The notes under the pieces are model-generated. The model was not told the origin of the DNA, ran no database searches, and saw only the letters and a list, made by a program, of their open reading frames with translations. Below are positions 56,502-64,000 of a stretch of DNA of 64,000 bases, piece by piece (position 1 is the first letter of the stretch; each line of letters opens with the position of its first letter). Where the stretch lies: contig JAQVDP010000001.1 of assembly GCA_028698335.1 (NCBI GenBank), positions 248,001 to 312,000 on the forward strand. Reading direction: 5' to 3'. The stretch comes from Nevskiales bacterium (GTDB lineage Bacteria; Pseudomonadota; Gammaproteobacteria; Nevskiales; Nevskiaceae). The translations under genes were made by a program, and so were the position numbers.

Positions 56502-57860
56502 CTACTTGCCGATGCAGAAGCTCGAGAAGATGTGACCGAGCAGGTCGTCGCTGCTGACGCGGCCGGTGATTTCACCCACCGCGTCCTGTGCCAGCCGCAG
56601 CTCCTCGGCGGCGAGTTCGGCCATGGCGCCGGTGCCCAGGTGTTCGATCGCGGTTTCCAGATGGGTCCGGGTCAATTCCAGCGCGCGGACATGGCGGCTG
56701 CGCGCCGAGAACAGGCTGTGGCTGTCACCGACCAGACCGGCCAGCGACCGCAACTCGGCCACCAGCAGCTCGATGCCCCGGCCGTCGGCGGCGGACAGGT
56801 ACAGATGCGGCTGGCCGTGGTGTTCGCGGCGCTCGATGGCATGCCCGCTCAGATCGCACTTGTTGTGGACGACGATGCGGCGGAGTCCGTCCGGCAGATC
56901 GGCAAGCAGCCGGTCGTCGTCGGCGCTGCGGCCGTGGCGATCGTCGATCAGGTACAGCGCCACCTCGGCCTGCGCCAGGGCGGCACGCGCGCGGCGCACC
57001 CCTTCGCGTTCGACCGGATCGTCGCTGTCGCGCAGGCCGGCGGTGTCGACGATGGTGACCGGCAGGCCGTCCAGATCGAGATTCTCCCGCAATGGATCGC
57101 GCGTGGTTCCTGCGATTTCGGTGACGATCGCCACATCGGAGCCGGCGAGCCGGTTCATCAGGGTCGACTTGCCGACATTGGGCTGACCGGTCAGGGCGAC
57201 GGTGAGCCCTTCGCGCAGGCGTCGGCCACGGCCGACGTCAGCCAGCAGGGTATGGAGGTCGCGCCGCAGCCGTTCGAGACGCTGCTGCAGCTCACGGTCG
57301 GCCAGCCAGTCGATCTCCTCGTCCGAGAAGTCCAGTGCACCCTCGACGAAGACGCGCACCGCGGTGAGTGCGTCGGCCAGCGCGGCGACACGGCCCGACA
57401 GTTCACCGTCCAGGGACCGCAGCGCGGCGCGCGCGGCGTCGCGGGTGCCGGCGTCGATCAGGTCGGCAATGGCTTCGGCCTGCGCCAGATCCAGCCGTCC
57501 GTTGACGAAGGCTCGCTCGGAGAATTCACCCGGCCGGGCGATGCGCGCGCCATGGTGACAGCAGCTGCGCAACAGCACGTCCATCACCATCGGACCGCCG
57601 TGACCCTGCAGCTCGATCACGTCCTCGCCAGTGAACGACGCCGGGCCCGGAAAGTACAGCAGCAGCCCGTGGTCGACGCGTTCGCCGTCGGCATCGGAGA
57701 AGTGGCGCAGGGCGGCCTGGCGCGGCGGAGGCAGACTGCCGGCGATGCGTTCGGCGATCACGGCGGCGTCCGGCCCCGACAGTCGCACGATGCCGACCGC
57801 GCCGCGACCCGGCGCGGTGGCGACGGCGACGATGGTGTCGGTGACCGCGGATCCGCTCAC
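56502..57860 (-). CDS. mnmE: tRNA uridine-5-carboxymethylaminomethyl modification GTPase
   Basis: A 452-residue MnmE/TrmE. N-terminal folate-binding domain (TIVAVATAPGRGAVGIVRLSG), helical domain, and inserted GTPase domain with GQPNVGKST (G1), GTTRD (G2), DTAG (G3) and NKCD (G4). The C-terminal FCIGK carries the conserved cysteine. With MnmG it modifies the wobble U34. Downstream of yidC, the usual gammaproteobacterial order. Confidence 0.97.
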   Translation of the reverse strand: MSGSAVTDTIVAVATAPGRGAVGIVRLSGPDAAVIAERIAGSLPPPRQAALRHFSDADGERVDHGLLLYFPGPASFTGEDVIELQGHGGPMVMDVLLRSCCHHGARIARPGEFSERAFVNGRLDLAQAEAIADLIDAGTRDAARAALRSLDGELSGRVAALADALTAVRVFVEGALDFSDEEIDWLADRELQQRLERLRRDLHTLLADVGRGRRLREGLTVALTGQPNVGKSTLMNRLAGSDVAIVTEIAGTTRDPLRENLDLDGLPVTIVDTAGLRDSDDPVEREGVRRARAALAQAEVALYLIDDRHGRSADDDRLLADLPDGLRRIVVHNKCDLSGHAIERREHHGQPHLYLSAADGRGIELLVAELRSLAGLVGDSHSLFSARSRHVRALELTRTHLETAIEHLGTGAMAELAAEELRLAQDAVGEITGRVSSDDLLGHIFSSFCIGK

Positions 57861-57900
57861 GCGAAGCCCGCCCGCAACGTCGTGTCGCTGCGCGCCCGGG

Positions 57901-59607
57901 CTAGCGCTTCGCGGCGGCCTTGGCCGCCTCGTCGCGTTCCAGCCGGCGCGTGATGAACCACTGCTGGCTGATGCCGACCAGATTGCTGACGAACCAGTAC
58001 AGCACCAGTCCCGACTGGAAGAACGTGAAGAACGCGGTGAGCATCACCGGCATGATGTTCATGATCTTCTGCTGGGTCGGATCGGCAACCTGCTGTCCGG
58101 ACAGCTTCTGCTGCGCGAACATGCTGATGCCGAACAGCACCGGCAGCACGTAGTACGGGTCGGGCGAGGTCAGGTCGGTGAGCCAGAACGCGAACGAGGC
58201 CTGGCGCAGCTCGACCGATTCGAGCAGCACCCAGTACAGCGCGATGAATACCGGAAACTGCACCAGCAGCGGCCAGCACCCGGCCAGCGGGTTGAAGCCC
58301 TCTTTCTTGTAGAGCTCCATCATCGCCTTCTGCATGCGTTCGCGGTCGTCGCCGTAGCGCTCCTTGAGATCCTGGATCTTCGGCGCGAACTTCTTCATCT
58401 TCGCCATCGAGCGGTACTGCGCTTCCGACAGCTTGAACATCGCGCCCTTGACCAGCAGGGTCAGCAGGATGATCGCGACGCCCCAGTTGCCGGTCAGGCC
58501 GTGCAGATGCGACAGCAGCCAGAACAGCGGCTCGGAGATCGGCGTGAGGATGCCGTAGTCCAGGGTCAGCTCGAAGCCCGGCGCGATGTCGTCGAGGCGG
58601 TCCTGCAGTTTCGGGCCGAGGAACAGCGAGGTGCTGAACGTCGCCTGCTGCCCGGCCGGGATCGTCTCGGTCGCGCCGACGTACTGGGCCATGTATCCCT
58701 GACCCTGCGCCGGCTTGGCGGTGAACGTCCCCTGCTGGTCCATCGGCGGCAGGATCGCCGCGGCGAAGTAGTGCTGCAGCATGCCGATCCAGCCACCGGT
58801 CTGCTTGATCTGGTAACCGTCGTCGCCGAGATCCTCGAGCTTGGTCTTCTTGAAGCGATAGCTGTCGCCGCCATCCTTCTGCTCGTAGAAACCGACACCG
58901 GTGAAGGTGTGGGCAAAGCGCGGTTCGCCGCCTGCCTTGAACGCGGTCCGCACCAGGCGAACATAGGGGCTGGCGACGAGGTCGGCGGTGTTGACGTTGT
59001 CGTACTGCTGGACCAGTTCGACCTTGTAGTGACCGCGCTCGAAACGGTAGATCTTGCGTGCGCGGTTACCGTTCGGATCGACGTAGTCGAGCGCAACCTC
59101 GAGCTGGTTCTGGTTCGGCTGCATCCGGTATTCGGTCTTCGCGCTGGTGAATACCGAACGATGCGTGACCAGCGGTGCCTGCGTACCGGCCAGGCCGCTC
59201 TGCAGTACGAAGTAGCGGCCGTCACGGTCGTCGAGCAGCGCCATCTTCTGATCCGGCGCATCCTTGGTGACCGCGTAGTCCTTGAGCTCGAGCCGGCGCA
59301 GTTCGCCACCGGTCAGGCTGATCTCCGCCCGCACCAGATCGGTCTCCACCAGAACGCGCCCACCGGCTCCGGCCACCGCGCCCGCAGCGTCGTCCCCGAC
59401 CGCGCTGGCGTCACCCGCCGGATGTGAAGCGGTCGGAACGTCGCTCGGCGTCACCGCGCCGTCGCCCGGCTCGATCGCCAGCGCAGCGGTCGAAGCGTTC
59501 TGCGCCGCCGGCTGGTTCTGCGGGGCGTAGTCGGCCTCCCAGGCCTGGTAGATGAAAAACAGCAGCACGCCGATTAGCGCGATCAGAAAAAAGCGGCGGT
59601 TTTCCAT
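57901..59607 (-). CDS. yidC: Membrane protein insertase
   Basis: A 568-residue YidC. An N-terminal membrane segment (FFLIALIGVLLFFIYQAW) leads to a large periplasmic beta domain (about 80-355) and then five membrane segments (WGVAIILLTLLVKGAMF, FPVFIALYWVLLESV and others). It inserts and folds inner-membrane proteins. Part of rpmH-rnpA-yidD-yidC-mnmE. Confidence 0.97.
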   Translation of the reverse strand: MENRRFFLIALIGVLLFFIYQAWEADYAPQNQPAAQNASTAALAIEPGDGAVTPSDVPTASHPAGDASAVGDDAAGAVAGAGGRVLVETDLVRAEISLTGGELRRLELKDYAVTKDAPDQKMALLDDRDGRYFVLQSGLAGTQAPLVTHRSVFTSAKTEYRMQPNQNQLEVALDYVDPNGNRARKIYRFERGHYKVELVQQYDNVNTADLVASPYVRLVRTAFKAGGEPRFAHTFTGVGFYEQKDGGDSYRFKKTKLEDLGDDGYQIKQTGGWIGMLQHYFAAAILPPMDQQGTFTAKPAQGQGYMAQYVGATETIPAGQQATFSTSLFLGPKLQDRLDDIAPGFELTLDYGILTPISEPLFWLLSHLHGLTGNWGVAIILLTLLVKGAMFKLSEAQYRSMAKMKKFAPKIQDLKERYGDDRERMQKAMMELYKKEGFNPLAGCWPLLVQFPVFIALYWVLLESVELRQASFAFWLTDLTSPDPYYVLPVLFGISMFAQQKLSGQQVADPTQQKIMNIMPVMLTAFFTFFQSGLVLYWFVSNLVGISQQWFITRRLERDEAAKAAAKR

Positions 59608-59626
59608 GGCTCTTCAAAGGGTCTGT

Positions 59627-59905
59627 TCATGGCAGCCGATCGCGACGGAGGTCAGCGGACCGCGGCGGGCTGGGTTCGGGCACGGGATCATAACCGCCCG
59701 GGTTCATCGGATGACAGCGCAGGATGCGCCGCAGCGCCAGATACAGGCCACGCAGGGGGCCGTGCAGGCGCAGGGCATCGATGGCGTAGTGGGAACAGCT
59801 GGGGTAGAAGCGGCAGCGCGGACCCAGCAGGGGGCTGATCAGGTATTGGTAGACGCGGACGAAGCCGATGAGGAGTCCGCTGACGAGGCGCCGAGCCGGC
59901 GCCAG
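59627..59905 (-). CDS. yidD: Membrane protein insertion efficiency factor
   Basis: A YidD protein: [20 protein letters not shown] and [16 protein letters not shown]-like, [13 protein letters not shown] are diagnostic. No ATG, GTG or TTG exists at the expected start; I place it provisionally at CTG 59905, giving 92 residues, but the true start may be nearer 59867. It overlaps the 3' end of rnpA. It lies just before yidC and helps insertion of membrane proteins. Confidence 0.85.
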   Translation of the reverse strand: MAPARRLVSGLLIGFVRVYQYLISPLLGPRCRFYPSCSHYAIDALRLHGPLRGLYLALRRILRCHPMNPGGYDPVPEPSPPRSADLRRDRLP

Positions 59906-60222
59906 ATCTGATCGAGGTTGGCGCGGATCTCCTGGCGGGTCGCCTGCGCCGCACCCGGCTTGGCCAGAATCACCACATCCACAGGGCGCAGACACGGCTG
60001 GGCCTCGCGGAAGGTGGCGCGAATCTGTCGCTTGAGAATATTGCGCTGGGTGGCCTTGGCGACCGACTTCTTCGCGATCGCCAGGCCCAGCCTCGGATAA
60101 TCCAGCGCATTGGGGACCGCGACCGCTGTCAGCCAGCGCCCGTGGATTCGCTTGCCCTGTTTGAATGCGGCCCGGAACTCGCCCGGCTTGAGCAGGCGGG
60201 CGCGCCGTGAGAAGCGCGCCAT
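59839..60222 (-). CDS. rnpA: Ribonuclease P protein component
   Basis: A 127-residue RnpA with the conserved RN-x-x-KR motif ([17 protein letters not shown]) and [13 protein letters not shown]. It pairs with the RNase P RNA for tRNA 5' maturation. The C terminus is Ser/Ala-rich ([13 protein letters not shown]). Overlaps yidD. Confidence 0.95.
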   Translation of the reverse strand: MARFSRRARLLKPGEFRAAFKQGKRIHGRWLTAVAVPNALDYPRLGLAIAKKSVAKATQRNILKRQIRATFREAQPCLRPVDVVILAKPGAAQATRQEIRANLDQIWRRLGASSADSSSASSASTNT

Positions 60223-60241
60223 GCTTCACGCCAAGGTCCTG

Positions 60242-60379
60242 TCAGGCCGACAGGCGCTTGCGGCCCTTGGCACGGCGGCGGGCGAGCACCTTGCGGCCGC
60301 CCGGCGTGGCCATACGGGCGCGGAAGCCGTGCGTGCGCTTACGGCGCAGTTTCTTCGGTTGGTAGGTACGCTTCGACAT
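60242..60379 (-). CDS. rpmH: 50S ribosomal protein L34
   Basis: A 45-residue, highly basic protein: [19 protein letters not shown] at the start and [12 protein letters not shown] at the end match L34. First gene of the minus-strand rpmH-rnpA-yidD-yidC-mnmE run, divergent from dnaA. Confidence 0.97.
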   Translation of the reverse strand: MSKRTYQPKKLRRKRTHGFRARMATPGGRKVLARRRAKGRKRLSA

Positions 60380-60464
60380 AAATCACCCGAACAAGGGGTT
60401 GGACAAAAAGGGCGCGGAGTTTAGCGGCTGGCGGTTTTTCGATCAAGGTGCACGGCCACCGGTC

Positions 60465-60473
60465 TGTGGATAA
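60465..60473. promoter_or_regulatory. DnaA box upstream of dnaA
   Basis: TGTGGATAA, the exact complement of the consensus DnaA box TTATCCACA, lies 76 bases before the dnaA start in the rpmH-dnaA gap. It may serve autoregulation of dnaA. Confidence 0.75.
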
Positions 60474-60548
60474 GTATGCCGCGAAGTCTTAGACTGCGGA
60501 GCCGGCGCGGTCGAGCGGCCGCGCCTCACGCAGACGCAGAACCATTCA

Positions 60549-61892
60549 ATGTATCAAGAGGACCTCTGGACCCTGTCCGTGCGCTGGCTGGAAGGCGAGC
60601 TGTCGGACCGGGACATCAATACCTGGATTCGGCCGCTGCATGCGGTGGTCAGCGACGGCAGGCTGCTGCTGCTCGCGCCCAACCGCCTCGTCGTCGATCG
60701 TGTTCGCGAGCACTACCTGCCGCTGATCGAGCGCGCGGTCAGTACCGCCAGTGGCGGTGCGACCGCGCAGGTGGATCTGAGCGTCGGCTCCGCCGAGTTG
60801 CGTACCGCGCCGGCGCCGGCAGCTGCGGCGAGCATCGCGCCCTTGGCCCCGGCCGAAGAGGTCGCCTCGGTCGTCTCCGGAAAGCTCAACCCCGACTACA
60901 CCTTCGTCAACTTCATCGAAGGCAAGTCCAATTCGCATGCCCGCGCAGCCGCCCAGCACGTCGTGGAGACGCCGGGCAGCGCGTACAACCCGCTGCTGAT
61001 CTACGGCAGCTCGGGCCTGGGTAAGACCCACCTGATGCACGCCATCGGCAACGCCATCCTGTCCGCCAATCCGCGCGCGCGGATCGCGTACATGGGGGCG
61101 GAGCAGTGGATGAACCACTTCACCGCTGCGATCCGGCATGGCCGCACCGAGGAGTTCAAGAACCTCTATCGCTCGGTCGATGCCCTGCTGATCGACGACA
61201 TCCACTTCTTCGCGCACAAGGAGCGGACCCAGGAGGAGTTCTTCCACACCTTCAACGCGCTGATCGATGCCCGCAAACAGATCGTGCTGACCTCGGACCG
61301 CTACCCGAAGGAAGTCGACGGCATCGACGAGCGTCTGAAATCACGATTTACCTGGGGACTCTCGGTCGCGGTCGAACCGCCGGATCTGGAAACCCGGATG
61401 GCGATCCTGATCGCCAAGGCCGAAGGCAACCATATCCGCCTGCCGAAGGAGGTCGCGCTGTTCGTCGCACAGCGCGTGCGCTCCAACGTCCGCGAACTCG
61501 AAGGTGCGCTGCTGCGGCTGACCGCCAGCTCCCGCCTCAAGGGTGAGCCCTTGTCGGTGGATTTCGCCCGCACCACCCTCAAGGACCTTCTGGCCGCCTA
61601 CGAGCGTCTGATCACGATCGACAACATCAAGCGCACCGTCGCCAACTACTACAACATCCGCGTGGGCGACCTGAATTCGCCGCGGCGGACCCGGTCGCTG
61701 GCGCGACCCCGCCAGGTGGCGATGTCGCTGGCCAAGGAACTGACCCAGCACAGCCTGCCGGAGATCGGCGAGGCCTTCGGCAAGGACCATACGACGGTGC
61801 TGCACGCCTGTCGCAAGATCAGCGAACTGCGCGAGCAGGATCTGAAGATTCGGGAGGACTACGAAAACCTGCAGCGGCAGCTGGGCGCGTGA
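60549..61892 (+). CDS. dnaA: Chromosomal replication initiator
   Basis: A 447-residue DnaA. Domain I about 1-90, AAA+ domain with Walker A GSSGLGKTHLM (near 155) and Walker B LLIDDIHFF, and a C-terminal DNA-binding domain with GKDHTTVLHACRKI. It melts the origin and regulates its own gene. Domain II is short and Ala-rich (PAPAAAASIAPLAPA). Standard start. Confidence 0.98.
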   Translation: MYQEDLWTLSVRWLEGELSDRDINTWIRPLHAVVSDGRLLLLAPNRLVVDRVREHYLPLIERAVSTASGGATAQVDLSVGSAELRTAPAPAAAASIAPLAPAEEVASVVSGKLNPDYTFVNFIEGKSNSHARAAAQHVVETPGSAYNPLLIYGSSGLGKTHLMHAIGNAILSANPRARIAYMGAEQWMNHFTAAIRHGRTEEFKNLYRSVDALLIDDIHFFAHKERTQEEFFHTFNALIDARKQIVLTSDRYPKEVDGIDERLKSRFTWGLSVAVEPPDLETRMAILIAKAEGNHIRLPKEVALFVAQRVRSNVRELEGALLRLTASSRLKGEPLSVDFARTTLKDLLAAYERLITIDNIKRTVANYYNIRVGDLNSPRRTRSLARPRQVAMSLAKELTQHSLPEIGEAFGKDHTTVLHACRKISELREQDLKIREDYENLQRQLGA

Positions 61893-61978
61893 GCACCCGT
61901 CGCCACCAACCCGGTGTCGCCGCTGGAAAGTTGTCAGCGCATCGTTGAATCGGTGCGTGAATCGAGACTGGAGCAAGT

Positions 61979-62110
61979 TGTGGACAAAATTGGTCCTCAA
62001 CTTATCCACAAGAGTTTGGTGGGCGCACACAGTGTCCAGATAAGCTGTTTTTTTGGTTTAAGTTTTTGTTTTTTATTGTTATTCCGGACTTATTCAAGTT
62101 CACGACAGGG
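61979..62110. other. Putative replication origin (oriC)
   Basis: The dnaA-dnaN gap holds a consensus DnaA box TTATCCACA (62002-62010) and a near-consensus TGTGGACAA (61979-61987), followed by an A/T-rich stretch (about 62038-62110, long T runs) that would suit an unwinding element. This is the usual origin position in gammaproteobacteria such as Pseudomonas and Xanthomonas. GC skew was not computed. Confidence 0.7.
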
Positions 62111-62166
62111 CATTACTACTGTTACAGTCTTGAATATATGAACAGGTATTGAAATTGGGTGACGTC

Positions 62167-63267
62167 ATGAAACTGCAAGTGGGGAGAAACGAACTGCTGT
62201 CCGCCCTGTCCGCCGTGATCGGCGTGGTCGAACGGCGCCAGACTCTTCCGGTCCTGTCCAACTTTCTGCTGGAGTTGAAGGACGATGAGTTGATCGTCAC
62301 CGGTACGGACCTGGAAATCGAACTCGAGGCCCGGGCCCGGGTGCAGAACCTGGCACCGGGTCGCGCCACGATTCCGGCCCGCAAGTTGTTCGATATCTGC
62401 CGAGGCCTGCCTGAGGGCGCCGAGATCAGCCTCGAGGTCGGCGCCGAGAAGGCGCAGCTGAAGTCGGGTCGCAGCCGGTATTCGCTGGCCTGTCTGCGCG
62501 CCGAGGAGTTTCCGGCGATGGGTCGGGTCGACAGCGGGCAAAGCTTCGTGATTCAGCACGGCCAGCTGAAACGGCTGATCGAGAAGACGCAATTCGCGAT
62601 GGCACAGCAGGATGTCCGCTATTACCTGAACGGCATGCTGCTCGAAGTCGGCGACACGCGCGCACGGACGGTTGCAACCGATGGCCACCGGCTCGCGCTG
62701 AGCGAGGTCGAACTGGGCGAAGGCCTGTCGGAACAGGTGCAGGTGATCGTACCGCGCAAGGCGGTGCTTGAACTGCAACGTCTGCTGGATGGCGGGGAGG
62801 AGAACGTCACCGTGAAGCTCGGTCCGGGACAGATCGAGGTCGAGCTGGATGTGGTGCGGATGACGTCGAAGCTGATCGATGGCCGTTTCCCGGACTACGA
62901 GCGCGTGGTGCCGGATTCCGGCGACAAGCGTCTCGAGGCCGATCGCGAGATGGTCAAGAAGGCACTGGCGCGGACCGCGATTCTGTCGAACGAGAAGTTC
63001 CGCGGTGTCCGGCTGGTCCTCGAGGGCAGCAAGCTCACGCTGCAGACGCACAACCCTGAGCACGAGGAAGCCGAGGAAGATCTCGAGGTCAGCTATGAAG
63101 GCGAGGCGTTGGAGATCGGATTCAATGTCAACTATCTGATGGACGCCCTAGGCGCGCTGGACGGCGAGCGTTTCGTCATGCTGTTGAAGAACCCGGATTC
63201 CAGCGGCCTGATCCAGGGCGCGGAAGATGCCAGCAGCCGTTACGTCGTCATGCCGATGCGGCTGTAA
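62167..63267 (+). CDS. dnaN: DNA polymerase III sliding clamp (beta subunit)
   Basis: A 366-residue clamp with the three-domain repeat (VGRNELLSALSAVIGVVERR; LSNFLLELKDDELIVTGTDL) and C-terminal SSRYVVMPMRL. The start ATG 62167 follows a TTG six codons earlier and gives exactly the family length. Between putative oriC and recF. Confidence 0.97.
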   Translation: MKLQVGRNELLSALSAVIGVVERRQTLPVLSNFLLELKDDELIVTGTDLEIELEARARVQNLAPGRATIPARKLFDICRGLPEGAEISLEVGAEKAQLKSGRSRYSLACLRAEEFPAMGRVDSGQSFVIQHGQLKRLIEKTQFAMAQQDVRYYLNGMLLEVGDTRARTVATDGHRLALSEVELGEGLSEQVQVIVPRKAVLELQRLLDGGEENVTVKLGPGQIEVELDVVRMTSKLIDGRFPDYERVVPDSGDKRLEADREMVKKALARTAILSNEKFRGVRLVLEGSKLTLQTHNPEHEEAEEDLEVSYEGEALEIGFNVNYLMDALGALDGERFVMLLKNPDSSGLIQGAEDASSRYVVMPMRL

Positions 63268-63282
63268 CGAGGGTGTCGATAG

Positions 63283-64000
63283 ATGCGGCTGTTGCAGCTC
63301 AAGGCTGACAACTTCCGGCTGTTCAGCGAATTGAGCCTGTCATTGCATGACAGGCTCAATTTCTTTTTCGGGCCGAATGCGGCCGGCAAGACGACGTTGC
63401 TGGAAACGATGTTCGCGCTGGGACGGGGCAAGTCGTTCCGCGGTAGCAGTTCGGCCGAGCTGGCCGGTGCGGGCGGACGCCACTGGACGGTATTCGCCCG
63501 TGTCGAGCGCGAGGCCGGCGTGACCGGGACACAGGCGATCGAATGGCGGGAGTCGGCGTTGCGAGCACGCGTCGACGGCCGACCTGCTCAGGGTGTCGAG
63601 TTTGTCCGGCGTATGCCGGTACAGGTGCTGGAGCCGGGGATGCACCGGGTGCTGCAGGATGGACCGACCTACCGACGCGGGTTCATGGATTGGGGAGTGT
63701 TCCACGTGGAACAGTCCTTCATCGGAGTCTGGCAGCGCTACCGCCGGGCGCTGCAACAACGCAACAGCGCGCTGCGCAATGGGGCTTCGAGCCGGGAGAT
63801 CGCGGTGTGGGAGCCCGAGCTTGCCGAGACAGGAGAACAGTTGCAGGCGATGCGGAGCCGGCATGTCGCCGCGTTGCAGGCAGCGCTTCCGGCGCAGCTC
63901 AGTCAGCTTCTGGACGAGGGCGAGTGGAGCCTCGATCTGCGCGCAGGTTGGGGCGAGTCGGAAAGTCTCGCCGAGGCGCTGGCCCTGCATCGGGAGCGCG
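63283..64000 (+). CDS. recF: DNA replication and repair protein RecF (5' part)
   Basis: The first 239 codons of RecF, running past the window end. MRLLQLKADNFRLFSEL start, Walker A FFGPNAAGKTTLLET, then LGRGKSFRG and DWGVFHVEQ are family-typical. RecF is an SMC-like ATPase for gap repair with RecO and RecR. An ATG at 63283 lies 15 bases after dnaN. The coding region contains a perfect long hairpin (63329-63361) and a parS site (63698-63713). Confidence 0.95.
   Translation, partial: MRLLQLKADNFRLFSELSLSLHDRLNFFFGPNAAGKTTLLETMFALGRGKSFRGSSSAELAGAGGRHWTVFARVEREAGVTGTQAIEWRESALRARVDGRPAQGVEFVRRMPVQVLEPGMHRVLQDGPTYRRGFMDWGVFHVEQSFIGVWQRYRRALQQRNSALRNGASSREIAVWEPELAETGEQLQAMRSRHVAALQAALPAQLSQLLDEGEWSLDLRAGWGESESLAEALALHRER
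63329..63361 (+). repeat. Perfect 15-bp hairpin inside recF
   Basis: AATTGAGCCTGTCAT (63329-63343) and its exact complement (63347-63361) flank the loop TGC and are followed by TCTTTTTC. It lies in codons 16-27 of recF and has the shape of a terminator or attenuator. No mismatch is present in the stem. Confidence 0.85.
63698..63713. other. parS centromere-like site
   Basis: TGTTCCACGTGGAACA is a perfect 16-base palindrome identical to the ParB-binding parS consensus known from Pseudomonas. It lies inside recF, about 1.6 kb from the putative oriC, the expected location for chromosome segregation sites. Confidence 0.88.

Overview
The window is about 64 kb of a high-GC proteobacterial chromosome. 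It looks like a gammaproteobacterium: rpmH-rnpA-yidD-yidC-mnmE lie divergent from dnaA-dnaN-recF, DnaN is 366 aa, and a parS site of the Pseudomonas type lies in recF. Gene content would fit a Nevskiales- or Xanthomonadales-like lineage, but that placement is inference. I see no mobile elements, CRISPR arrays, rRNA or tRNA genes.

Region 1 (1-16.1 kb) is a complete nitrate assimilation cluster: a partial outer-membrane porin, nasT (ANTAR antiterminator), nasS (nitrate sensor), a single-domain globin, the ABC transporter nrtA-nrtB-nrtCD, a NarK-like MFS carrier, nirB, nirD, an FAD reductase and the nitrate reductase nasA. The porin, the globin and nrtA each have the same control layout: a sigma-54 -24/-12 promoter, then a leader with two hairpins whose six-base loops carry A1 and G4 (the ANTAR RNA signature), the second overlapping the 5' arm of a Rho-independent terminator. 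This predicts that nitrogen limitation (NtrC/sigma-54) and nitrate (NasS releasing NasT) jointly switch on outer-membrane entry, transport plus reduction, and a globin.

Region 2 (16.1-21.2 kb) is molybdenum cofactor synthesis: a short ModE-type regulator divergent from mobA-moaA-moaD-moaE-moaCB(fusion)-moeA, with an inverted repeat of ModE geometry between them. It supplies the cofactor NasA needs.

Region 3 (21.2-37.2 kb) is mixed chromosomal content: a secreted hypothetical, a glutamine amidotransferase, msrB, a YhhN protein, a PBP4-like peptidase, a free-Met-sulfoxide reductase, an M13 peptidase, a beta-propeller lipoprotein, an alkyltransferase-like protein and a PhzF-like protein. In its middle (28.4-32.2 kb) lies the most unusual locus: a tightly packed minus-strand operon encoding a protein-kinase-like domain fused to a metallophosphoesterase, an unrecognised 296-aa protein, an Mgl-type small GTPase and two roadblock/LC7 proteins.

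Region 4 (37.4-41.6 kb) is a trehalose/maltose-type ABC importer (binding protein, two permeases, ATPase). Region 5 (41.6-56.4 kb) holds an alpha/beta hydrolase, a CorC-type CBS protein, an M1 peptidase, an alcohol dehydrogenase, a metallo-beta-lactamase-fold hydrolase, an SH3 protein, a PLP enzyme, an acetyl-CoA hydrolase-family protein, a Nudix hydrolase, a thioesterase and several hypothetical proteins.

Region 6 (56.5-64 kb) is the replication-origin neighbourhood: mnmE, yidC, yidD, rnpA and rpmH on the minus strand, dnaA, an AT-rich DnaA-box region (putative oriC), dnaN, and the 5' part of recF, which contains a perfect 15-bp-stem hairpin and a canonical parS site.
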